12,562 nt of DNA from Bacteroidales bacterium. GTDB taxonomy: Bacteria; Bacteroidota; Bacteroidia; Bacteroidales; Tenuifilaceae. The translations under genes and the position numbers were made by a program. Of this stretch, positions 1 through 7,040 are shown piece after piece. Each line of letters starts with the position of its first letter. Positions within the stretch are counted from its first letter, which is position 1. The notes under the pieces are model-generated. The model searched no databases and was not told where the DNA came from. It was given only the letters and a program-made list of their open reading frames with translations. The DNA is taken from assembly GCA_003531155.1 (NCBI GenBank), contig DQHR01000050.1:12649-25210 (forward strand), given 5' to 3'.

Positions 1-2
1 TG

Positions 3-53
3 GTACATTCTGCAAATGATCGTCTCGATGAACTCGAAAGTAAAATAAAGTAA
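3..53 (+). CDS. C-terminal end of an unidentified plus-strand gene (partial)
   Basis: Only the last 16 codons are present. Reading from base 3, the frame is open to a TAA at 51-53 and encodes a charged, heptad-like helical tail ending RLDELESKIK. A strong terminator starts 38 nt after the stop, which supports this frame as the real 3' end of a gene entering from the left. Another frame is open to 48 but gives a less protein-like tail. The product cannot be identified from so little sequence. Confidence 0.5.
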   Translation, partial: VHSANDRLDELESKIK

Positions 54-90
54 GATTCAATCTTATTTATTGCCTATGTTTTACAGTATA

Positions 91-119
91 AAGCGTAATC
101 GAATGATTACGCTTTTTTT
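91..119 (+). terminator. Rho-independent terminator of the left-edge plus-strand gene
   Basis: A perfect 10-bp stem (AAGCGTAATC / GATTACGCTT, 91-100 and 105-114) with a 4-nt GAAT loop runs straight into a T-tract that ends at 119. This is a textbook intrinsic terminator for plus-strand transcription. On the minus strand the stem is followed only by TTTATA, so activity in that direction would be weak. Confidence 0.9.
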
Positions 120-183
120 GTGTAGGTGTATGCTTAACTCGATGTTATGAACCGTATACTTTCGATAGCAGAATCCTATTGTG

Positions 184-215
184 GTAAAAAGAAGACGAGT
201 CTGCAGCCTCGTCTT
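184..215 (-). terminator. Minus-strand rho-independent terminator without an adjacent gene
   Basis: An 8-bp perfect stem (AAGACGAG 192-199 paired with CTCGTCTT 208-215) encloses an 8-nt loop that contains the palindrome CTGCAG. Read on the minus strand, the stem is followed by CTTTTTACC, a U-tract typical of intrinsic terminators; the plus-strand side has no T-tract. The nearest minus-strand gene ends at 486 and has its own hairpin at 443-480. This one is therefore either a back-up terminator for read-through or the end of a small transcript that starts within about 250-440. Confidence 0.65.
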
Positions 216-250
216 GACAACGGTTTTAGGGTAAAACATAGATTGTTGTC
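216..250 (-). other. Nested hairpin next to the orphan terminator; possible structured RNA
   Basis: GACAAC (216-221) can pair with GTTGTC (245-250). Inside it, GTTTTA (223-228) pairs with TAAAAC (232-237) around a GGG loop, giving a two-tier stem. It directly abuts the terminator stem at 192-215, so a minus-strand transcript would fold into two consecutive hairpins and then a U-tract. That is the shape of a small RNA or a processed 3' UTR. No promoter was found and the family is not recognised. Confidence 0.3.
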
Positions 251-442
251 AATAATATGATACCTAATTAGCCAAAGTCCCTATACTACAATTAAGATAT
301 TTGAATATTACCTATTCAATCTCTTTAAACTAAGTATAGAATATAAACTGATACTATTATGTCTTTGAGGTTTTAGTATTCGGATTAGAATTCTCAATAG
401 TTATAATACTCTCTGTACTATATTACAAATATCTATCTTCTG

Positions 443-480
443 AATAGCACAATACCCGCTTTCGCGGGTATTGTGCTATT
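443..480 (-). terminator. Long hairpin terminator after the repeat lipoprotein gene
   Basis: A perfect 17-bp stem (443-459 with 464-480) with a TTTC loop begins 5 nt beyond the lipoprotein stop codon. The stem is very stable (GC-rich near the loop, CCCGC/GCGGG), but neither side has a real U-tract: the minus strand continues CAGAAGATAG and the plus strand TAAATTTAAA. It probably acts as a terminator or as a barrier to 3' exonucleases. Weak termination here would explain the second terminator at 184-215. Confidence 0.7.
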
Positions 481-485
481 TAAAT

Positions 486-2795
486 TTAAAATCCGATACA
501 TTGCGAGCCCACAATTGGGAAATCTATGCAGAGTTCGAATGATCCATTGCCCCAGTCAGGTTCAACAGAAACATCCACATCATCGCACAAATCCTCTGTC
601 CAAGGTGGATAAGGAACGGGAATGCCTATACATCCATGACCATAAGCCGAAATATTTACCGACGATTGGGTAATACCAATTCTAAATCCCGTTTCGAGCG
701 AAACGATAACAAAATCAATACCTATTGTTTTCTCACCATAAAGGTTAAAACCGCTACTTGTAATACTTCCTCCCATGGAAACATTGCCAATACCGCCGGG
801 CATCGAAACGCTTCCGTTCAACCTTACTCCCGTTGCTATTGATGCCGAAAGATCCAAATCACAGCTGAAAACGCTTACTCCCACGATGCTCAAATTCGTA
901 CCCAATTTACCACTAAGGTAAAGGTCAATATCAGATGTTAAACCACCAGTAACCGTTACACCTCCTAGCCCATATGGTAGGTTAAGGCTCCCGCCAAAAT
1001 TCACACCTCCCCAAGTTGACGCACTAACCGTCATATTTATAGCGGGGAGTTTAACTCCTGCCCCAAAATCGATATCGGACGAAAATATTCCGCTAAGCGC
1101 TAAGCCTTGAAGGGTAATATCTCCTTGCACCATTACCTCGGCAATTCCAGCAGGTAAATTCAAATTACCTTCTAAACTTACTCCACTCCACGAGTTGGCA
1201 GTGAACGAAAGCCCTGCTTGAACACTTACATTGGAACTGAACTGAATTCGTGAATTAAAGTTCCCGGTTAGCCCAATGCCCCTGTCGGATATCTCACCTA
1301 CAAAATTTGCTGAACCAATTCCATAGGGGAGAAACATATCGCCAGAAAGTATTACACCGCTATTCGATATTTCAACTGAGATATTGGCATCGTAACGCAA
1401 ATCGTCGTTAAAGCGAATACCCGATTGGGTTGTTCCTGTTAGTTTAAACGATCCATCACTGTTAATTACACCACTAATTTGCACGCTTCCAATATCGTAT
1501 GGCATACCAATTCGCCCCGATAATCTTATCCCATCGGGTGAAATAAATACAACACCATCGTTAATGGGCTGCAAGCCCAATCCGGGTATGTTCATCGATA
1601 GAGCTGACTCAACATACAGTTTGTAATCGTCGAGTGAACTACCAATACTGGCATACATCCTACCTTCGTTGGCAGTTAATGGGATAAACTTAAGTACATC
1701 CTCTCCTAAAATTTCTCGGAGATAGTCAATATTACTATACTCCCCTGCAAACCTGATCATAGCATGGTTATCGGTATACTCCGCTTGCAAAGTAGCCTTG
1801 CCCAAGGTTACATCTAAATTTAAAGGCAAGAATTTGATAAGAGCATTATCGAAAGTTAAATATCCGTTTGCCCCCAATTGAAAGGATGAATTATCAAATC
1901 CTCTCTCAAAAAAATCGGTAACACCTGCCGAGCTATATGCTGTATTAATTACTGCGCTACCAACTATTTTTAATGGGTACTTTTTAATTGGAATATCGCC
2001 ACCAAAAAACAAATGACCATTGAATGGCGTAAAACCAGTACCTCCAACAGCTTCTTCAAGAGTATTGCTATAAGTTAGCGGTTGAAATGGGATTGTCCCT
2101 GCCGATGAAATACCTATTCCAAGATTTTTAACCAAATAGCGTCCATTTGATTGGATATCGCCAAGGAAGAAAACTGCAGGTTCGCTTGCATCGAGAAAGA
2201 AATCCTTGAATGTGAACGTTGTTTTCTTGATTTTCTGTGCTTTTCCTCCCCTATCAACTGACTGATCAATAATATAATGAAAATAGTAGGTTGTGTCTGT
2301 TAGTGGAAGTTTGGAAAAATCGTTTTCGGTTTTATAGTCCTTCCCAATCTTATAAGATGTTGCTGAACCCGAAATCTTATCGGTTGCAAATTGGGCTAAT
2401 AGCCCAAAAGCAGGAAATTCAGCGGTACCATATCCGTTAAAATTGAACGAGCTGTTAGAACTCGTAAATAGCTGCATTCCATTATGGGAAGATTTAGAAA
2501 TGCCAACAAGGTTTTTAATTGTAAAGTCGCCACTTGTAACGGGAATTATGCCAAAACTCGACTCACTAAAAATAGTGCCCTTAATATGGTATCCTTCAGG
2601 CGTTTTAATTATTCTATCGCTATTGACATAGAGTTTATTTGCTCCATTAATACCGTTCGTTGGCAAATCGGTTGGAGTAGTAAGCGACTCCTTATCAAAA
2701 ATATCTATAGGTTCAACATCCTCAGTTTTGCACTGTGGCAGCACAAGCATAAGAGTTAAACCAATAAGAATTAATACTTTTCTTTTCATCTCCAT
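486..2795 (-). CDS. Large outer-surface lipoprotein with five ~58-residue beta-rich repeats
   Basis: The product has 769 residues. The N-terminus (MEMKRK, then a hydrophobic stretch ending LVLPQC) is a lipoprotein signal with Cys22 as the lipidated residue. The mature end, CKTEDVE, carries acidic residues at +4 and +5, resembling the export signal of surface lipoproteins in Bacteroidota. Residues of about 30-410 have no family I recognise. Residues 422-687 hold five tandem repeats of the pattern G-x-x-L-x-G-x4-P-x-G-I-G-x-V, rich in Gly, Ser and beta-branched residues, which suggests a beta-repeat fold. The last 50 residues contain four cysteines (722, 737, 756, 766), perhaps a disulfide-bonded cap. 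It follows the beta-barrel gene by 18 nt, so the two are probably co-transcribed. ATG at 2789 is an alternative start two codons in. Function is unknown; cell-surface adhesion or structure is a guess. Confidence 0.85.
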   Translation of the reverse strand: MEMKRKVLILIGLTLMLVLPQCKTEDVEPIDIFDKESLTTPTDLPTNGINGANKLYVNSDRIIKTPEGYHIKGTIFSESSFGIIPVTSGDFTIKNLVGISKSSHNGMQLFTSSNSSFNFNGYGTAEFPAFGLLAQFATDKISGSATSYKIGKDYKTENDFSKLPLTDTTYYFHYIIDQSVDRGGKAQKIKKTTFTFKDFFLDASEPAVFFLGDIQSNGRYLVKNLGIGISSAGTIPFQPLTYSNTLEEAVGGTGFTPFNGHLFFGGDIPIKKYPLKIVGSAVINTAYSSAGVTDFFERGFDNSSFQLGANGYLTFDNALIKFLPLNLDVTLGKATLQAEYTDNHAMIRFAGEYSNIDYLREILGEDVLKFIPLTANEGRMYASIGSSLDDYKLYVESALSMNIPGLGLQPINDGVVFISPDGIRLSGRIGMPYDIGSVQISGVINSDGSFKLTGTTQSGIRFNDDLRYDANISVEISNSGVILSGDMFLPYGIGSANFVGEISDRGIGLTGNFNSRIQFSSNVSVQAGLSFTANSWSGVSLEGNLNLPAGIAEVMVQGDITLQGLALSGIFSSDIDFGAGVKLPAINMTVSASTWGGVNFGGSLNLPYGLGGVTVTGGLTSDIDLYLSGKLGTNLSIVGVSVFSCDLDLSASIATGVRLNGSVSMPGGIGNVSMGGSITSSGFNLYGEKTIGIDFVIVSLETGFRIGITQSSVNISAYGHGCIGIPVPYPPWTEDLCDDVDVSVEPDWGNGSFELCIDFPIVGSQCIGF
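735..1532 (-). repeat. Five-copy tandem protein repeat (period 57-60 residues)
   Basis: Repeat units begin at residues 422, 480, 537, 597 and 656 of the lipoprotein. Each opens with GIRLSG-, GVILSG-, GVSLEG-, GVNFGG- or GVRLNG-like sequence, continues with LP-x-GIG or MP-x-GIG, and ends in a G-x-x-L-x-G strand about 30 residues later. The copies are diverged in both protein and DNA, so this is an old duplication and not a recent slippage array. Confidence 0.8.
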
Positions 2796-2813
2796 GTTTG
2801 CAATTTAGTAAAA

Positions 2814-3554
2814 CTATCGATAAGCTGGACAATGAGGTTTATGTTGAAATATTGGAAATTTATAAGCCATATAAACTATAGCATTTATTGTTGATGTATT
2901 GAAATGCTGCTTGGTAAAATATCCAGCATAGTAGTCACCTGAGCCCGATTGAAATGATATTCGCGGACTTATCTCAAATCTTGAAATGATGAAAGACAAT
3001 CCAGCACCTACTATAACGCCTGGTTTAATAGAACTTTCAACTTTATGATTATACCCTGCAATACCCGAATACTCATTTTCAGTAAATCGTGAGTAGGCTA
3101 CCTGACCTCCTGCAAGCGCATACGCATCAAACCATTTGGGAAGTTTTACAAACCCCGATAGATTAACCTTTGGGTAAACACAAAAGTACATTGGCTTAAG
3201 CTGAAACTGCCCAAAGGCATAAATTGACAAGATATTTGCTTCAACAGCATAGGAAAAAGGCTTTGTATCTTTTCGATATTCAACAAAAATGCTTAGTGGT
3301 CGACGATAAGGTTCAAAATGTGGCTGTAGGGCGACATACCATACTCCTACGCCAACGCCAATCTTTAAATACTTTGGTGGCTCACCTTTACGATGAAACT
3401 TAACTGGGCGATCGTTATAAAAACTAACTTCTGGTTGAGTTTTTGTCGAAAACACTATAAGATCATAAAATCTACTTATCGACGCCTCAACAGGGTTTGA
3501 GAAAATTGCAATAAAAACAAAAGAGGTAACAATTTTTCTAACAAAAACGAGCAT
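2814..3554 (-). CDS. Predicted outer-membrane beta-barrel protein
   Basis: The product has 246 residues with an N-terminal signal peptide (basic MLVFVRK, hydrophobic core to about residue 23, VEAS as a likely cleavage region). The rest alternates polar and hydrophobic residues in short segments rich in aromatic residues and glycine, for example YLKIGVGVGVWYVAL, DAYALAGGQVAY and PGVIVGAGLSFI. It has the look of a small eight- to ten-stranded barrel of the Bacteroidota OmpA/PorT-like type. The family is inferred from composition, and no catalytic motif is seen. The gene is first in a two-gene unit with the repeat lipoprotein 18 nt downstream. The start ATG lies behind 169 bp of AT-rich intergenic DNA holding a possible sigma54 promoter. 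Confidence 0.7.
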   Translation of the reverse strand: MLVFVRKIVTSFVFIAIFSNPVEASISRFYDLIVFSTKTQPEVSFYNDRPVKFHRKGEPPKYLKIGVGVGVWYVALQPHFEPYRRPLSIFVEYRKDTKPFSYAVEANILSIYAFGQFQLKPMYFCVYPKVNLSGFVKLPKWFDAYALAGGQVAYSRFTENEYSGIAGYNHKVESSIKPGVIVGAGLSFIISRFEISPRISFQSGSGDYYAGYFTKQHFNTSTINAIVYMAYKFPIFQHKPHCPAYR

Positions 3555-3661
3555 TTCAATGCAATATTAAATAACTTTTATCTTAATTTTTCATTTTAAA
3601 AATACATGAAATGTAATGGATATACTAATGATTTTTAATATTATAAAACATTAAATGATTA

Positions 3662-3678
3662 TGCAATTGACAATCCCT
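3662..3678 (-). promoter_or_regulatory. Possible sigma54 (-24/-12) promoter for the barrel-lipoprotein unit
   Basis: The minus strand reads GGGATTGTCAATTGCA. It has the invariant GG and GC at the required 10-nt spacing and a full TTGCA at -12, matching 8 of 12 defined positions of TGGCAC-G-N4-TTGCA. The CAC after the -24 GG is missing. It lies about 110 nt upstream of the start codon, which would leave a 5' UTR near 95 nt. Of the intergenic gaps in the window that I scanned, this is the only one with the GG-N10-GC pattern. The match is short and could be chance. Confidence 0.3.
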
Positions 3679-3723
3679 GAAAACATGGGAAATACCTCAA
3701 TTAAAATATTATTGGACTTGAAG

Positions 3724-6288
3724 CTAACTTATACTTTGAACGTCATTTTTACTCTGTTCTAAATCAATATTTCTCTTGTGTTTAAACACAAATGTATCCT
3801 TAACCCTTTCAGAGTATATCATGTATGGAATCCATATACAAGAAGCAACGATTGAACTAACAACAGGGCTGACAGATGAATTGTCGGCTATAAAATTTGA
3901 ATTTGTAATCTTACTAACAAGAATAACATCACCAATAATTAGCACAAAATGAATTAATCTGAATATGATAAAATGTATTGGGAAAGTTGTTCTACGCTTA
4001 ATAAACAATACTAGAATGAATATTATATATACCATCATCAAACAATTCATAAGCAGTTCGTAAACAAAAGCGAATGACCATACAACGTCGTATCCAGCGC
4101 TAGTGGGTGTACTTATAAACTCCCACGATGTTTGATTAAAGAAACCATTTTTAACAAAATCAAAGAGTAGAGTAATGGGTGTAATAAATAGTCCAATTGC
4201 TATCAAAACAAGCCAACCCCCAATTGGTAATGGGTTATTAATATAAGGTTTTGAAATATCCTTTTGGTAAAGGGCATTTGCAATAAACAATAGTATTGTA
4301 ACAAAGAAAACGGTAAGAATTATAAACATCCAATTTGTTTTTGAAGTTTGGGTGCTGTTCTTTCGCCAAGTAAAGGTATAATATGTCTCATTCCTAATCT
4401 CGTCATAATCGTTAAAATACTTATTCATTTCCGTTGTATCAACATAATCTTTTAACGATTTATAGTTGTATTTAAATGTTATGGTGGTACTATTCACCTT
4501 GCTTATAATGTATTTAAAACTAAAGCAAGGATTGTTTATCTGCTTGTTAACCTCATCGATATTAAAATCCTCGGCATGCTTAAACGTAATCTCGTTCTCA
4601 ACTTCGATTGGGTAATAAAGGTAAAACGGATGCTTTCGGTTTCTCTGTTCGGGGCTTGTTAAGTAGCTTTTTAAGTTAGGAGCATCGAGGTAAGCAATTC
4701 GGTTATTTGTTGAAGAGTCTTTTTTCCAAAACGACTCAATATCATACTTCTCAGTAACCTTAACACAATTCAATTCTGGATCATCCTCCAACACGAGGCT
4801 GTCGCGAAAGCGCATTTTAGAATAATTTGTGCTATAAAAGTTTAAATAGCTATTCTCGAGCTGCTTTTTTGTATTTGATTTAAATTGATTCCTAATCCTA
4901 TCGGCCTCGCTACCATAATAAGTTGAATGCACAGTATACTGCACTGGCTTTACGGAATCAATAACTTCAATTATCTCTTTAACCACAACTCTTTCATCTC
5001 CACTATCAGAAATCAAGATGGGTTCAGTAAATTTGGGATCAACAATAAGTGCCTGTTTGTAGTTCCCATTAAAAAAGTTAGTGAAATCACCTTTCTGACC
5101 TGTTATTGTAGGATCGACAAAATAGAACTTCTCTCTGTATTTAATTGCGACTATGGCATGATTGAAAATTGTTGGGGATGGTAAATACTCTACAATCCGA
5201 TGTTTTAGGTTTGTGTTTACGTATGCAACATAACTTTCAACACCAATCTTTTTTAACATACTTGAAAGCATGTATGACTTCTCTTTGCAATCGCCAAATC
5301 TTTTTTGAAATACCTCTTCCGGTCTTCGTGGTTTATGAGAATATTCACTTATTTCAATGCCAACATATCTTATTTCATCTTTTACAAACTGAATTAGAGC
5401 ATTAATCTTAGATTCAGGCGTATTACATTTCGATATTATAGCATCAAATTGCTTTTTAAGTTTTCCACCCTTTAGGCCATCAGGAGGGTAAAGTTTTTCG
5501 CCCCATTTAATTAGATCTGTCCATGAATTGAATGAACTAATTTGCACCTTTGGGTATGGCGAATACCAACTTGGTTGCTGGCTATTTGTAATGAGTTCCT
5601 GAACATTTTCACTCTCCCACTTTAGCACAACTAGTCCATCTTTTTCAGCACGTAAAGGTTGCTGTAAAGTATTGAATAGTTTATAATTAACCTTACTATC
5701 TTTTGAGAACCTAACAGAACAGTGAATTTTCTTAACCGGAGTGCTAAATTGAAGGTAAAAGAAATCAAAATAATTTCCTTTAAAAATCGGATTCTCGCCA
5801 ACTATTGCATATGAATATTCAATGATATCGCCAACCTGAACATCTTCGATAAAATATCCGGCAGAAAATGAGCCATTGAAAATATTATTCTCCAGTTCGC
5901 TTTCATTCTGGATGATTTTAAACTTTGACTTTTCTAACCTATTATAAACCTTACCCCCTCTATGAATTTTAATTGAATGGAAATTCAACTCTTGGTAGTT
6001 GGGGTCATAGCTAACCCAAATATCGGCGTAGTTTTTAATGCCAACTTCATTAACAATCTTTATTACGCTTCGATAGTATTTTTCTAAAGTTATAACATTC
6101 GATTGGTAATCGGATAGATAGTATATTGCTCCATCTTCAGTATCAATGGAGCCTGTAGCATTTTTATCATTGTATGTTATGTTTTCAACCCAACTACTTT
6201 GCGGTTTTACAAAGAACTTATCATTATTCGCAAACAAAGTATTCCCTAATGCAAGAATTAGCAATAAAACAAAATGAAAATGCCTCAT
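3724..6288 (-). CDS. DUF3857-transglutaminase membrane protein with C-terminal DUF2569-like domain
   Basis: From ATG at 6288 the product has 854 residues and begins with a good signal peptide (MRHFHF, then a leucine-rich core to about residue 20). The frame is open to a TTG at 6318, but that start would bury the signal. Order: exported DUF3857-type beta domain (about 25-260), transglutaminase-like domain with a visible papain-type triad (Cys334 in FGDCKEKSYM, His377 in FNHAIV, Asp392 in FVDPT), a further beta region to about 645, one membrane helix (652-672), then four hydrophobic helices (about 690-830) starting INNPLPIGGWLVL, typical of DUF2569. The protease/transglutaminase fold should face the periplasm. 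Substrate is unknown; cleavage or cross-linking of peptides is inferred from the triad. It is flanked by gaps of 161 and 169 bp, so it is probably its own transcription unit. Confidence 0.88.
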   Translation of the reverse strand: MRHFHFVLLLILALGNTLFANNDKFFVKPQSSWVENITYNDKNATGSIDTEDGAIYYLSDYQSNVITLEKYYRSVIKIVNEVGIKNYADIWVSYDPNYQELNFHSIKIHRGGKVYNRLEKSKFKIIQNESELENNIFNGSFSAGYFIEDVQVGDIIEYSYAIVGENPIFKGNYFDFFYLQFSTPVKKIHCSVRFSKDSKVNYKLFNTLQQPLRAEKDGLVVLKWESENVQELITNSQQPSWYSPYPKVQISSFNSWTDLIKWGEKLYPPDGLKGGKLKKQFDAIISKCNTPESKINALIQFVKDEIRYVGIEISEYSHKPRRPEEVFQKRFGDCKEKSYMLSSMLKKIGVESYVAYVNTNLKHRIVEYLPSPTIFNHAIVAIKYREKFYFVDPTITGQKGDFTNFFNGNYKQALIVDPKFTEPILISDSGDERVVVKEIIEVIDSVKPVQYTVHSTYYGSEADRIRNQFKSNTKKQLENSYLNFYSTNYSKMRFRDSLVLEDDPELNCVKVTEKYDIESFWKKDSSTNNRIAYLDAPNLKSYLTSPEQRNRKHPFYLYYPIEVENEITFKHAEDFNIDEVNKQINNPCFSFKYIISKVNSTTITFKYNYKSLKDYVDTTEMNKYFNDYDEIRNETYYTFTWRKNSTQTSKTNWMFIILTVFFVTILLFIANALYQKDISKPYINNPLPIGGWLVLIAIGLFITPITLLFDFVKNGFFNQTSWEFISTPTSAGYDVVWSFAFVYELLMNCLMMVYIIFILVLFIKRRTTFPIHFIIFRLIHFVLIIGDVILVSKITNSNFIADNSSVSPVVSSIVASCIWIPYMIYSERVKDTFVFKHKRNIDLEQSKNDVQSIS

Positions 6289-6449
6289 TAAATTATATAT
6301 TATGATTAGTGTATACAAGAAAACTATATTTTAGTATCGCCTCAAATCATAACGAAAGTAGCAAAAGTTTAGTAAAGGATTATCTGAATTGCACTTTTTT
6401 TATTGTTCAATAAAACACATTACCATTTTGGTGTTATAGAGTGAGATAT

Positions 6450-6980
6450 TCAAAAATTCAACACCTTTTGACAATTATGACACAGGTTAGCACTCTTTTG
6501 ATCTAAATCCTCAACATATGTACTCGAACGCATTACGCAAGTTGGAGTGTGGCAATGTATTAACCCAAATGTATGCCCTAATTCGTGAACTACTTCCTTA
6601 ATTGCTCGATCAAGAAGAACATTATCATCGGGAGCAATTCCATATCGCTCATTGCTCAGTCTATAAAGCGATACTATTCCTGATTTCCCATCCAACTGGG
6701 CTTGCCCAAAAATATAGGTAAGGATTGGGATAAAAAGATCAACATTAAACAACCCAATTGTTTTTAAAGAATCGAAAGAATATCGAGTATCAACTTCTTT
6801 CAGAAGATCATTGCCGTTATATTGTCTGCGAAGAGGGTCGTAATAATCGCTTAAATCAATGAATCCTTCCTTCGCCTTAACCTGTAGTTGAAATTCTTTT
6901 GATATACCCTCAACCAATTTATTAAGGAAATCATTGTCAAAACGACCAAAAGAGACCAATGTGATATTCCGCAAACTCAT
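6450..6980 (-). CDS. amzA: Archaemetzincin-type zinc metalloprotease (peptidase family M54)
   Basis: The product has 176 residues, the usual size of the family, with no signal peptide, so it is cytosolic. The diagnostic motif is intact: HELGHTFGLIHC (His132, Glu133, His136, His142) gives the catalytic zinc site with Glu as general base, and Met150 (CVM) is the Met-turn. Cys143, Cys148, Cys167 and Cys170 (ending CHNC) form the second, structural zinc site specific to archaemetzincins. Members are known mainly from archaea and vertebrates, with scattered bacterial cases, and physiological substrates are not established. The gene starts 60 nt after the response regulator stop with no terminator between, so it may be the last gene of the kinase-regulator operon. 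No strong ribosome binding site is seen. Confidence 0.93.
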   Translation of the reverse strand: MSLRNITLVSFGRFDNDFLNKLVEGISKEFQLQVKAKEGFIDLSDYYDPLRRQYNGNDLLKEVDTRYSFDSLKTIGLFNVDLFIPILTYIFGQAQLDGKSGIVSLYRLSNERYGIAPDDNVLLDRAIKEVVHELGHTFGLIHCHTPTCVMRSSTYVEDLDQKSANLCHNCQKVLNF

Positions 6981-7040
6981 TAAGCCGAAGATTAGAATTT
7001 AGTAGTCAGTGGAAGGTAGAGGTTATAATAATAAACTGGT

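Larger units (their letters stand above)
120..442. other. Gene-free convergent intergenic region with hairpins
   Basis: No plausible coding frame is seen on either strand here. The stretch is AT-rich and lies between a plus-strand gene end and a minus-strand gene end, so it is a 3'-3' intergenic region. Its only clear structure is the pair of adjacent hairpins at 184-215 and 216-250, annotated separately. From about 251 to 442 I see no tRNA, repeat or convincing promoter. Confidence 0.6.

Noticed and set aside
735..1532. The repeat region considered as a CRISPR or a DNA tandem array
   Set aside because: The repeats are visible only at protein level, with diverged nucleotide sequence and no constant repeat or spacer units.
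3674..3690. TCCC...GGGA imperfect hairpin after the transglutaminase gene considered as its terminator
   Set aside because: The stem is short with a bulge and no U-tract follows in the minus direction. It also overlaps the possible -24 element, so its role is unclear.
6289..6318. N-terminal extension of the transglutaminase protein by ten codons from a TTG start
   Set aside because: An in-frame ATG at 6288 gives a standard signal peptide at the very N-terminus, while the TTG start would add a second hydrophobic stretch in front of it.
6405..6435. Hairpin-like sequence after the archaemetzincin gene considered as a terminator
   Set aside because: The possible stems are short and compete with each other, and no T-tract follows them on the minus strand.
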